From Deltaproteobacteria bacterium (GTDB lineage Bacteria; Desulfobacterota; DSM-4660; Desulfatiglandales; B25-G16), in NCBI GenBank assembly GCA_020348625.1, contig CP070752.1, forward strand, positions 382,541 to 387,843: DNA of 5,303 bases, read 5' to 3'. Made by a program: the position numbers and the translations under genes. The notes below the pieces were generated by a model. That model worked only from the letters and a program-made list of their open reading frames with translations, made no database searches and was not told where the DNA came from. Each line of letters begins with the position of its first letter. Position 1 is the stretch's first letter. Of the stretch, positions 1 through 5,303 are shown piece after piece.

Positions 1-250
1 CCGCATAGGTTAACGAGAGACCGATCTGCTGTCCGTCACCGAGGAGCCTCCTGAAATTCGGAAGATCCTGTGGCGTGGAGATGATGAGTATTTGCCGAAT
101 GCCGGCAAGCATAAGAACGGAAAGAGGATAGTAGATCATCGGCTTGTCGCAGATGGGAAGGAGCTGTTTGCTCACCGATAGGGTGATGGGGTAAAGGCGA
201 GACCCGGTTCCGCCGGCCAGAATGATACCCTTTGTAATCTTTTTAGCCAT
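1..250 (-). CDS. rmlA: Glucose-1-phosphate thymidylyltransferase, N-terminal part (cut by window edge)
   Basis: RmlA (RfbA) joins dTTP and glucose-1-phosphate to give dTDP-glucose and pyrophosphate, the first step of dTDP-L-rhamnose synthesis in the cytoplasm. Only the first 83 codons lie in the window; the gene runs off the left edge. The visible part carries the nucleotidyltransferase signature [13 protein letters not shown] at residues 11-23, where the family usually has GGSGTRL, followed by [18 protein letters not shown] at 27-44. This is the conserved substrate-binding start of RmlA. The segment ILIISTP (54-60) is a typical Rossmann-like strand. The ATG at 250-248 directly follows the TGA of rmlB with no gap, so the genes are almost certainly co-transcribed and perhaps translationally coupled. 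Only a weak GGGGCGAG-like ribosome site lies inside the end of rmlB. No frameshift is seen in the visible part. A different sugar nucleotidyltransferase is possible but unlikely next to rmlB. Confidence 0.93.
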   Translation of the reverse strand, partial: MAKKITKGIILAGGTGSRLYPITLSVSKQLLPICDKPMIYYPLSVLMLAGIRQILIISTPQDLPNFRRLLGDGQQIGLSLTYA

Positions 251-1312
251 TCACTCGCCCCGGTAAAGTTCCCGATATCGACCCGTTTCAATGTCTTCCA
301 CCCACACCTGGTTATCCAGATACCACTCAATCGTTTTTGCTATGCCGTTCTCAAAGGTCATGGAAGGCTCCCAAAGGATCTCATCTCTTATCTTGGAGGC
401 ATCGATTGCGTATCTTCTGTCGTGCCCGAGCCTGTCGGGAACATATGCTATCAGTTTCGTTCTCGGCTTTTCATCAATCAACCCGAGCCTCTTATCCAAA
501 TAATCGCAGATCAAGGTAACCACTTCTATGTTCTGTTTTTCGCAGTTTCCTCCGATGTTATATTTTTCACCGAGTCGCCCGTTTTCTAATGTCGCCAGGA
601 TAGCTTCACAATGATCCTCAACGTAGAGCCAGTCCCTCACGTTTTTGCCGTCTCCGTATACGGGTAGAGTTCTTCCCTTGATGGCGTTGCTTATGGTGAG
701 AGGAATTAGCTTTTCAGGGAATTGATATGGCCCGTAGTTGTTAGAACAGTTCGTGATGATCACCGGCAAGGAGTACGTTCTGTAATAGGCAACTGCCAGG
801 TGATCAGAGGCAGCCTTACTGGCTGAATATGGGCTTGACGGGTCGTAGGGCGTGGCTTCTGAGAAAAGGCCGGTATCGCTGAGCGAACCATAAACCTCGT
901 CGGTGGAGACATGGAGAAAGCGCTTCTTGTCGACATCTGTTGCAGCATCAAGCCAGAATTCCTTAGCCGCCTCAAGGAGCGTGAATGTTCCTAATATGTT
1001 CGTATGCAGGAAATCGGCAGGGTCAACGATACTCCTGTCTACGTGGGATTCAGCGGCAAAATTGACGACCCAATCAATGCCCGATTCCCTGAAGATATCC
1101 TCAACCAGCTTCTTGTCCCTGATGTCACCCTTTATAAAACGGTAACGGGACGGCGCATACTCTTGACGGATGTCAGCGAGATTTGCGGGATTTCCGGCGT
1201 AGGTGAGCTTATCCAGGTTTACAATTCGTGATTCACCGCGCTTTGCCAGAACATATCTAATAAAATTACTACCTATGAAACCGCATCCACCTGTTACAAG
1301 TATCGTTATCAT
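251..1312 (-). CDS. rmlB: dTDP-glucose 4,6-dehydratase
   Basis: RmlB (RfbB) converts dTDP-glucose to dTDP-4-keto-6-deoxyglucose with bound NAD, the second step toward dTDP-rhamnose and related deoxysugars. The 353-residue product matches the usual family length. It is an extended short-chain dehydrogenase. The NAD-binding glycine motif TGGCGFIGSNF is at residues 7-17 and AAESHVDRSI at 86-95. The family-specific catalytic STDEVYG is at 136-142, with the Thr-Asp-Glu triad, and Tyr162 and Lys166 form YSASK. Substrate-binding blocks NNYGPYQFPEKLIP (191-204) and RDWLYVEDHC (226-235) follow, then GHDRRYAID (296-304). All key residues are present. The ATG start puts the glycine motif at the expected distance from the N-terminus, but no good Shine-Dalgarno sequence precedes it. 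That fits translation coupled to cooC, whose stop lies 9 nt upstream. rmlA follows without a gap. Confidence 0.97.
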   Translation of the reverse strand: MITILVTGGCGFIGSNFIRYVLAKRGESRIVNLDKLTYAGNPANLADIRQEYAPSRYRFIKGDIRDKKLVEDIFRESGIDWVVNFAAESHVDRSIVDPADFLHTNILGTFTLLEAAKEFWLDAATDVDKKRFLHVSTDEVYGSLSDTGLFSEATPYDPSSPYSASKAASDHLAVAYYRTYSLPVIITNCSNNYGPYQFPEKLIPLTISNAIKGRTLPVYGDGKNVRDWLYVEDHCEAILATLENGRLGEKYNIGGNCEKQNIEVVTLICDYLDKRLGLIDEKPRTKLIAYVPDRLGHDRRYAIDASKIRDEILWEPSMTFENGIAKTIEWYLDNQVWVEDIETGRYRELYRGE

Positions 1313-1321
1313 CGATTGTGT

Positions 1322-2080
1322 CTAGGAGCCAGCCTCTATCGTTTTGTCGAAAATGGCAAATGCAGCGGTTACGGCCGGATTATCATCCGGTAGGGTGACG
1401 GTTGGATTGCCTCTCATATCATAGTCGTATAAGAGGTCGTCCTTGGGAATGGTGCCCGCAAGCTGCAGTCCCTGGCTTTCTATCGCCTCTTGGAGGCCGT
1501 CAGGTAACCCGTCCCGTACCTGGTTTATTACTAAATAGCGCTTTACTGCCCGTACCTTTAGGTCATCCACTAACCGATTAATACGTCCGGCCGCCTCAAT
1601 CCCTCTCATCGAAGGATCGGACACAAGAATAAGGATATCGACATTATTGGTAGTCAAGCGGCTTATATGCTCCATTCCCGCTTCATTATCCATCACCATA
1701 TAGGGATAATTATCTATGAGATTACCCAGATACATTGACAGCAAATTGTTGGCGGCACAGTAGCAGCCGGGACCCTCCGGCCTTCCCATGGCGATAAGGT
1801 CAAAGCCCTCTTCTTCAGTTATTGCCTCGGCCAGCTTCATCTCTATAAACATCTGCTTGGTCATTCCTTGTGCCACGATCCCCTCTTTCATTTCCTCTCG
1901 AGTTGTGCCCAAGGTAGCACCAAGAGGCACACCAAGGACCTCATTGAGGTTGGCGTTTGCATCAGCATCGACCGCCAATACCGGGGTCTTCCCCTTTTGC
2001 ACCAGATATCTAATCAAAAAACCGGCAACCGTAGTCTTGCCTGTCCCCCCTTTACCGGCCATGGCGATTGTGTAGGGCAC
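1322..2080 (-). CDS. cooC: CooC/AcsF-type nickel-insertion ATPase for CO dehydrogenase maturation
   Basis: CooC-family proteins are dimeric MinD/ParA-like P-loop ATPases that use ATP to help load nickel into the C-cluster of CO dehydrogenase (AcsF for acetyl-CoA synthase). Counting from the GTG start used here (252 residues, normal for the family), the deviant Walker A GKGGTGKT is at 9-16 and DADANANLNEVLG at 38-50. The hallmark RPEGPGCYC is at 100-108, with the metal-binding Cys pair at 106 and 108, and DNEAGMEH is at 131-138. The reading frame also opens upstream to a TTG at 2119. GTG at 2080-2078 is preferred because it has an AAGGAG 10 nt upstream, because P-loop proteins of this type begin a few residues before the glycine loop, and because the predicted transcription start leaves almost no leader for the TTG. 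No cooS, acsB or other CODH gene is in the window, so the client enzyme must be encoded elsewhere. rmlB follows after 9 nt. Confidence 0.93.
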   Translation of the reverse strand: MPYTIAMAGKGGTGKTTVAGFLIRYLVQKGKTPVLAVDADANANLNEVLGVPLGATLGTTREEMKEGIVAQGMTKQMFIEMKLAEAITEEEGFDLIAMGRPEGPGCYCAANNLLSMYLGNLIDNYPYMVMDNEAGMEHISRLTTNNVDILILVSDPSMRGIEAAGRINRLVDDLKVRAVKRYLVINQVRDGLPDGLQEAIESQGLQLAGTIPKDDLLYDYDMRGNPTVTLPDDNPAVTAAFAIFDKTIEAGS

Positions 2081-2090
2081 TGTTTTCTTA

Positions 2091-2096
2091 CTCCTT
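2091..2096 (-). promoter_or_regulatory. Ribosome binding site that decides the cooC start
   Basis: Read on the minus strand, AAGGAG lies 10 nt before the GTG at 2080-2078. The alternative upstream start, TTG at 2119-2117, has no comparable purine tract before it. The spacing is slightly long but acceptable, and this site is the main reason for choosing the shorter protein. Confidence 0.6.
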
Positions 2097-2131
2097 CCCT
2101 GCTCCTGGAAAAGGCTCAACTGACATGGGCT

Positions 2132-2147
2132 TCATTGTAAACAATGA
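2132..2147. promoter_or_regulatory. Operator-like inverted repeat over the cooC -10 box
   Basis: TCATTGT-AA-ACAATGA is a perfect inverted repeat with 7-bp arms and a 2-bp centre. It covers the whole predicted -10 hexamer of the cooC promoter (2134-2139) and reaches into the spacer. A protein bound there would be expected to block RNA polymerase, so a repressor site is the natural reading. It does not match the CRP/FNR core or the longer Rex site well, and I cannot name the regulator. The repeat is direct observation; the function is inference. Confidence 0.4.
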
Positions 2148-2162
2148 GCGAAACACTGTCAA
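2134..2162 (-). promoter_or_regulatory. Sigma-70-type promoter for cooC-rmlB-rmlA
   Basis: Read on the minus strand, a perfect -35 TTGACA (2162-2157) is followed by a 17-bp spacer and the -10 TACAAT (2139-2134), five of six consensus bases. Transcription would begin near 2127. This gives a leader of about 47 nt before the GTG start of cooC and only about 8 nt before the alternative TTG. It is the best promoter match in the window and lies directly upstream of the operon. Confidence 0.72.
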
Positions 2163-2209
2163 CGACGGAGATTGGCATGCCCAGCTTTATGATTTCAAAT
2201 ATTCTGGCC

Positions 2210-2237
2210 TTGACATTTTTTTCCAGTAGGGTAAGTT
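2210..2237 (+). promoter_or_regulatory. Candidate promoter for the EF-G-like gene and mog
   Basis: A perfect -35 TTGACA at 2210-2215 is followed after 16 bp by TAAGTT (2232-2237), a poor -10 match with three of six bases. A start near 2244 would give a leader of about 80 nt to the ATG at 2326. It points away from the cooC promoter, and the two -35 boxes are 47 bp apart. The position is right, but the weak -10 keeps the confidence moderate. Confidence 0.4.
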
Positions 2238-2314
2238 AGACAATCATTTCAGGATGTGTGTGCCCAAGGCATTGTCTGTGGGTGAGTTTGGGCGGATATG
2301 GTTTTTTGAAAATC

Positions 2315-2320
2315 AAGGGG
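2315..2320 (+). promoter_or_regulatory. Ribosome binding site that decides the EF-G-like start
   Basis: AAGGGG lies 5 nt before the ATG at 2326. The in-frame ATG at 2254, which would add 24 residues, has no spaced purine tract; AGG abuts it directly. The extra residues also fall outside the normal EF-G N-terminus. Confidence 0.55.
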
Positions 2321-2325
2321 ATAGC

Positions 2326-4407
2326 ATGACAAAAAGAGAAGAACAAATGAGAAACGTGGCCTTACTGGGACACAGCGGTTGTGGAAAGACATCGCTGGCA
2401 GAGGCCATTCTGTATAACACGAAGTCGGTAACTCGATTAGGCAGAGTAGATGATGGTACCTCGACTATGGATTTTGAACCGGAGGAGATTAAGAGGAAGG
2501 TGAGCCTCGGCACAGCCTTCCATCCCTTTAAATGGAAAAACAGGAGACTCAATCTCATTGACACGCCGGGGGAGAATGACTTTATTTCCGACGCAAAGAT
2601 ATGTCTGCAGGCGGCGGAAGGGGCCGTAGTTGTCGTGGACGCCGTGGACGGTGCGAAAGTGGGCACCGAAAAGGTCTGGGCCTTTGCCGATGACTACACC
2701 GTGCCTCGGCTGATTTTCATTAACAAGTTGGACAGAGAACGGGCCGATTTCTATAAGGTTTTGGAGGAGATAGAAAAAACTTTCTCCATAAATGTAACAC
2801 CCGTATTTCTGCCGATTGGAGCAGAGGATGGTTTCACTGGCGTGGTCAGTCTTATTGAGTTGAAGGCCCACATGTACAGCAAAGACGGTACCGGATCCTC
2901 TAAGGACGGGGATATACCAGGTGCTATGTCAGAAGATGTGGAGAAGTGGCGGGAGAAGATGATGGAAAATATCGTTGAGGTCAACGATGATATTATGGAG
3001 AAATACCTCGACGGCCAGGAAATCACTCCCAAGGAGATAGAAGAGAGCTTTATTGAGGGCGTTAAGAGCGGGCTCGTTGTGCCTGTCATCCCAGGGTCAG
3101 CCCTCCTCAACATAGGCGTCAAAGAGCTTTTGACCATCATAGACCAGACGTTGCCCTTTACGAATGAAAGGGGTACGGTGAAAGGGCACAAGGTGAATAA
3201 CGAAGAGGTGGTTGAATTTGAAGCCCTAGATGAGGCGCCTTTTTCAGCACTCGTTTTCAAGACCTTGGCAGATCCCTTCGCAGGAAGACTGAGCCTCTTT
3301 AAGGTCATGTCTGGAAAGGTGGATTCAGAGTCTACGGTTTTCAATGCTACCAAAGGGACAAAGGAAAAGCTGGGCCAATTGCTGCAGATTGAAGGCAAGA
3401 AGCAAACTCCTGTCAGCAGCGTTGGCGCAGGGGATATTGCGGCAGTGGCCAAGCTCAAGGAGACCGCCACTGGTGATACCTTTTGCAGGGAAGATAATCC
3501 CATTGTGTTTGATCCGGCCAAGCCCCTTTCGCCAACCATCTCCTTTGCGATAGAAGCCACTGAAAAGGAGAATGAGGACAAGGTCTTCTCTTCTCTGAGC
3601 AAACTGAAGGAGGAAGACCCCACCCTCAAGGTTGATAGAGATCAATCAACCTCTGAGATCATTCTGTCAGGCACGGGCCAGATTCACCTTGAGAATACCA
3701 GGGATAAACTAAAGAGAAAATTCGGGGTGGAGATCATACTGAAAACGCCGAAGGTTCCCTATCGGGAAACGATAAGAAGCGCGAGAGAAAAGATAATCTA
3801 TCGCCATAAGAAACAGACGGGAGGGCGCGGCCAGTTTGCCGAGGTACATTTTGACATCTTCCCCCTCAAGAGAGGTGAGGGCTTTGTTTTTGAAGAGGCC
3901 CTGGTTGGCATGAACGTGCCGCGGGGTTTTGTGCCTGCTGTTGAGAAGGGAATAGTGGAGGCTATGAGGAGCGGCGTTTTGGCAGGGTATCCTGTTGTTG
4001 ACTTGAAGATCCGTTTTTTTGACGGAAAGTCCCATGAGGTGGACTCTTCTGAAATGGCATTCAAGATCGCCGCCTCCATGTGCTTTAAGAAGGCAGTACA
4101 AGAGGCTACCCCTATCCTCCTGGAGCCGATAGTAAGCATGGAAATACGAGTACCGGAGGATGCCATGGGAGACGTGATCGGTGATATCAACGGTAGGAGG
4201 GGAAAGGTCCTCGGCATGGACAGCGATGGCAAGCACCAGATCATTAAGGCGGAGGTACCCCTTGCTGAGGTCCTGCGGTACTCCTTCGACCTGATATCAA
4301 TGACCGGAGGCAGGGGCAGCTTTCAGATGGAGCACTCCCACTATGAGGAGATTCCAGCGCACTTGGCTGATAAGATAATAGCCGCCGCTAAGGGCGAGGC
4401 CGGTTAA
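2326..4407 (+). CDS. fusA2: EF-G-like translational GTPase (EF-G2-type paralogue)
   Basis: This is a five-domain GTPase of the elongation factor G family, which moves tRNA and mRNA through the ribosome in the cytoplasm. The 693 residues match normal EF-G length. The G domain has the P-loop GHSGCGKT (15-22), DTPG (79-82), NKLD (133-136) and the SAL of G5 (258-260). Domain II is about 290-385, domain III about 400-475, and domain IV about 476-595 with HKKQTGGRGQFAEV (494-507) and the tip SHEVDSSE (569-576). Domain V is about 596-690. Two G-domain motifs differ from canonical EF-G: switch I reads RKVSL (57-61) where RGITI is usual, and DTPG is followed by Glu83 instead of the GTPase-activating His. 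This marks an EF-G-like paralogue rather than the housekeeping fusA, and the absence of rpsL, rpsG and tuf nearby agrees. Ribosome-stimulated GTP hydrolysis may be weak; the exact role is unknown. mog follows after 13 nt. A longer reading from ATG 2254 is possible. Confidence 0.93.
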   Translation: MTKREEQMRNVALLGHSGCGKTSLAEAILYNTKSVTRLGRVDDGTSTMDFEPEEIKRKVSLGTAFHPFKWKNRRLNLIDTPGENDFISDAKICLQAAEGAVVVVDAVDGAKVGTEKVWAFADDYTVPRLIFINKLDRERADFYKVLEEIEKTFSINVTPVFLPIGAEDGFTGVVSLIELKAHMYSKDGTGSSKDGDIPGAMSEDVEKWREKMMENIVEVNDDIMEKYLDGQEITPKEIEESFIEGVKSGLVVPVIPGSALLNIGVKELLTIIDQTLPFTNERGTVKGHKVNNEEVVEFEALDEAPFSALVFKTLADPFAGRLSLFKVMSGKVDSESTVFNATKGTKEKLGQLLQIEGKKQTPVSSVGAGDIAAVAKLKETATGDTFCREDNPIVFDPAKPLSPTISFAIEATEKENEDKVFSSLSKLKEEDPTLKVDRDQSTSEIILSGTGQIHLENTRDKLKRKFGVEIILKTPKVPYRETIRSAREKIIYRHKKQTGGRGQFAEVHFDIFPLKRGEGFVFEEALVGMNVPRGFVPAVEKGIVEAMRSGVLAGYPVVDLKIRFFDGKSHEVDSSEMAFKIAASMCFKKAVQEATPILLEPIVSMEIRVPEDAMGDVIGDINGRRGKVLGMDSDGKHQIIKAEVPLAEVLRYSFDLISMTGGRGSFQMEHSHYEEIPAHLADKIIAAAKGEAG

Positions 4408-4420
4408 AGGTTGCACATCG

Positions 4421-4909
4421 ATGATTACGGCCGCGGTACTCACGATCAGCGATAAGGGAGCTGCGGGGCAGAGAGAGGATGAATCCGGTGCCCTTGTTGC
4501 GGATATGCTGGCAAAAGCCGGTTACGCAGTTGAGAAACGGGAAGTTGTGCCCGATGACGAGAAAAAGATTGCCAAGTGCCTCATTGATTGGGTTGACAGA
4601 GACGGTATCAGATTGATTGTGACAACGGGTGGCACAGGGGTTAGCCCCACTGACGTGACGCCAGAGGCAATGCTGAGGGTTATCGAGTTCCAGGTACCCG
4701 GTATAGCCGAGGCGATGAGGGCGGAGAGCATGAAAAAAACGCCTCATGCGATGCTCTCACGGGCAATGGCAGGCGTGAGAAAAACGAGCCTTATCATCAA
4801 CTTGCCGGGAAGCCCTGCCGGTGCCCAGGAAAACCTAACAGCTGTCTTGCCGGCTTTGAGTCACGGGCTGGCAAAAATTGGCGGTGATCCAACCGAGTGC
4901 GCCCAGTAA
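4421..4909 (+). CDS. mog: MogA/MoaB-family molybdopterin adenylyltransferase
   Basis: Proteins of this family bind molybdopterin. MogA-type members adenylylate it with ATP to prepare for molybdate or tungstate insertion, a late step of cofactor synthesis for enzymes such as formate dehydrogenases. The 162-residue product is one MoCF-binding domain: TISDKGAAGQREDESG at 8-23, the signature TTGGTG at 68-73, SPTDVTPEA at 75-83 with the acidic residues of the active site, PGIAEAMR at 93-100 and the NLPGSPAGAQENL block at 127-139. The length is closer to the short MoaB type than to E. coli MogA, so the two cannot be separated by sequence alone. The ATG is preceded by AAAGG at 10 nt, a modest ribosome site. 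The gene starts 13 nt after the EF-G-like stop and is probably co-transcribed with it. No other cofactor gene is in the window. Confidence 0.93.
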   Translation: MITAAVLTISDKGAAGQREDESGALVADMLAKAGYAVEKREVVPDDEKKIAKCLIDWVDRDGIRLIVTTGGTGVSPTDVTPEAMLRVIEFQVPGIAEAMRAESMKKTPHAMLSRAMAGVRKTSLIINLPGSPAGAQENLTAVLPALSHGLAKIGGDPTECAQ

Positions 4910-5149
4910 TGGAGAGATCTGGAAAAGCTTCACCTTCCCGGGTGGTCTCGTATACCCTTGACCGTTAACCGTTTCCAACCGCCCAACCGGAAACCCCTTA
5001 TGCTCCCAAGTATCCTTTGACCTCTCCCTTTCCAATGGTAGCCTGCTTGGCTTTTAGACCGGTTCCGAAAACCTTCCGACTAACGCAGATTGGAGATTAT
5101 CCTGCCTTTGCAACCCAGAAAGCGGCTCCTAAGAAACTCACTGGAGAAA

Positions 5150-5176
5150 AGAGCATGGAGATATCTTTTTTTGCTC
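5150..5176 (+). terminator. Weak terminator-like hairpin downstream of mog
   Basis: AGAGCA (5150-5155) can pair with TGCTCT (5171-5176), enclosing AGATATCT and most of a T7 run. The T run falls inside the loop rather than after the stem, so this is not a classical intrinsic terminator. Alternative pairing of AAAAGA with TCTTTT nearby would place some T residues after the stem. It lies about 240 bp from the mog stop. Support is weak. Confidence 0.18.
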
Positions 5177-5185
5177 TGCCCTCTC

Positions 5186-5206
5186 AACAAGGCCCCGTAC
5201 AGGGCC
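5186..5206 (-). terminator. Possible minus-strand terminator hairpin
   Basis: Read on the minus strand, GGCCC-TGTACG-GGGCC forms a 5-bp GC-only stem followed by TTGTT. It could end a transcript entering from the right of the window. The stem is short, the tail is not a clean T run, and three bases of one arm are also needed by the longer hairpin at 5202-5280, so only one structure can form fully at a time. Confidence 0.25.
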
Positions 5207-5280
5207 GTTTCAAACCGACGCACCTCCCCATAAGCCTTAGCACTAAGGTAGCAGCCTGTGTGCGTCGTTTTGAAACGCCC
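5202..5280. repeat. Long imperfect inverted repeat with nested palindrome
   Basis: The left arm CGTTTCAAACCGACGCAC (5206-5223) pairs with GTGCGTCGTTTTGAAACG (5260-5277) at 17 of 18 positions, with one C-T mismatch. Beyond one bulged C, GGG (5202-5204) pairs with CCC (5278-5280), adding three pairs. The 36-nt loop contains CCTTAG-CA-CTAAGG (5235-5248), a second perfect inverted repeat. No T run follows on either side, so it is not a standard intrinsic terminator. Possible identities are a structured RNA, a miniature transposable element end, or a recombination site. The pairing is direct observation; the identity is open. Confidence 0.7.
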
Positions 5281-5303
5281 ACTCCTCTAAACGATGGGAG
5301 GAC

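Larger units (their letters stand above)
4910..5303. other. 394-bp stretch without a recognisable gene, rich in inverted repeats
   Basis: Neither strand shows an open frame with convincing protein character. The longest is a minus-strand frame of 66 codons starting at a TTG, which overlaps the end of mog. A TAATG at 4907-4911 overlaps the mog stop but opens only 19 codons. The stretch holds several short inverted repeats, such as GTTTCC/GGAAAC at 4971-4976 and 4989-4994. It also holds a run of seven T at 5166-5172 and the long hairpin listed separately. It may be the 3' untranslated region plus a structured RNA or small mobile element. I see no tRNA and no clear terminator immediately after mog. 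Confidence 0.6.

Noticed and set aside
1302..1320. rmlB and mog both start within ATCGATGATNACG
   Set aside because: The shared bases encode the same Met-Ile-Thr opening and the flanks differ, so coincidence is sufficient.
2751..3629. A 292-codon open frame on the minus strand inside the EF-G-like gene
   Set aside because: It lies wholly opposite a well-supported gene, is serine-rich with no recognisable domain, and is what an antisense frame of this codon use would produce.
4909..4968. A 19-codon frame whose ATG overlaps the mog stop (TAATG)
   Set aside because: The overlap looks like translational coupling, but the frame is very short and nothing else supports it.
4835..5035. A 66-codon minus-strand frame overlapping the end of mog
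   Set aside because: It starts with TTG, has no clear ribosome site, ends inside mog on the opposite strand, and resembles no family I recognise.
5056..5080. Possible tRNA T-arm around GGTTCCGAAAACC
   Set aside because: The loop does not fit the T-loop consensus and no matching acceptor, D or anticodon arms are found around it.
5243..5252. CTAAGGTAGC, which also occurs in 23S rRNA domain V
   Set aside because: Only about ten bases match and the flanking sequence does not continue the rRNA.
5206..5277. CRISPR repeats, because the arm starts GTTTCAAA
   Set aside because: The two copies are inverted rather than direct, and there are only two, so this is a stem and not an array.
5202..5280. 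Integron attC site
   Set aside because: The outer ends lack the RYYYAAC/GTTRRRY core boxes expected of attC, and no integrase is visible.

Overview
The window looks like an ordinary chromosomal stretch from a strictly anaerobic bacterium with carbon monoxide dehydrogenase (CODH) metabolism, such as a sulfate reducer, syntroph or acetogen. The main pointer is a CooC-type nickel-insertion ATPase with an intact Cys-Tyr-Cys motif. Base composition looks close to half GC throughout. No taxonomic marker allows a firmer placement, so this lineage call is inference.

Layout. On the minus strand, reading right to left, there is a compact three-gene unit: cooC (1322-2080), rmlB (251-1312) and the start of rmlA (1-250, cut by the window edge). 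The gap between cooC and rmlB is 9 nt, and rmlA starts on the base after the rmlB stop. The two rml genes make dTDP-4-keto-6-deoxyglucose from glucose-1-phosphate for cell-surface sugars such as L-rhamnose. cooC serves metalloenzyme maturation, so its place at the head of a sugar operon is unexpected.

On the plus strand there is a two-gene unit: an EF-G-like translational GTPase (2326-4407) and a MogA/MoaB-family molybdopterin protein (4421-4909), 13 nt apart. The two units are divergent. The stretch between them (2081-2325) holds a near-consensus sigma-70 promoter for cooC, with a 7+2+7 bp inverted repeat over its -10 box, and a weaker promoter candidate for the EF-G gene.

The last 394 bases (4910-5303) hold no convincing gene. 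They are rich in inverted repeats, chiefly a long imperfect hairpin at 5202-5280 with a second palindrome in its loop. This could be a structured RNA, the end of a small mobile element, or part of a feature outside the window. I found no tRNA, rRNA, CRISPR array or transposase gene.

I did not find a clear undescribed system. The best leads are the terminal hairpin, the operator-like palindrome at the cooC promoter, and the altered switch motifs of the EF-G paralogue.
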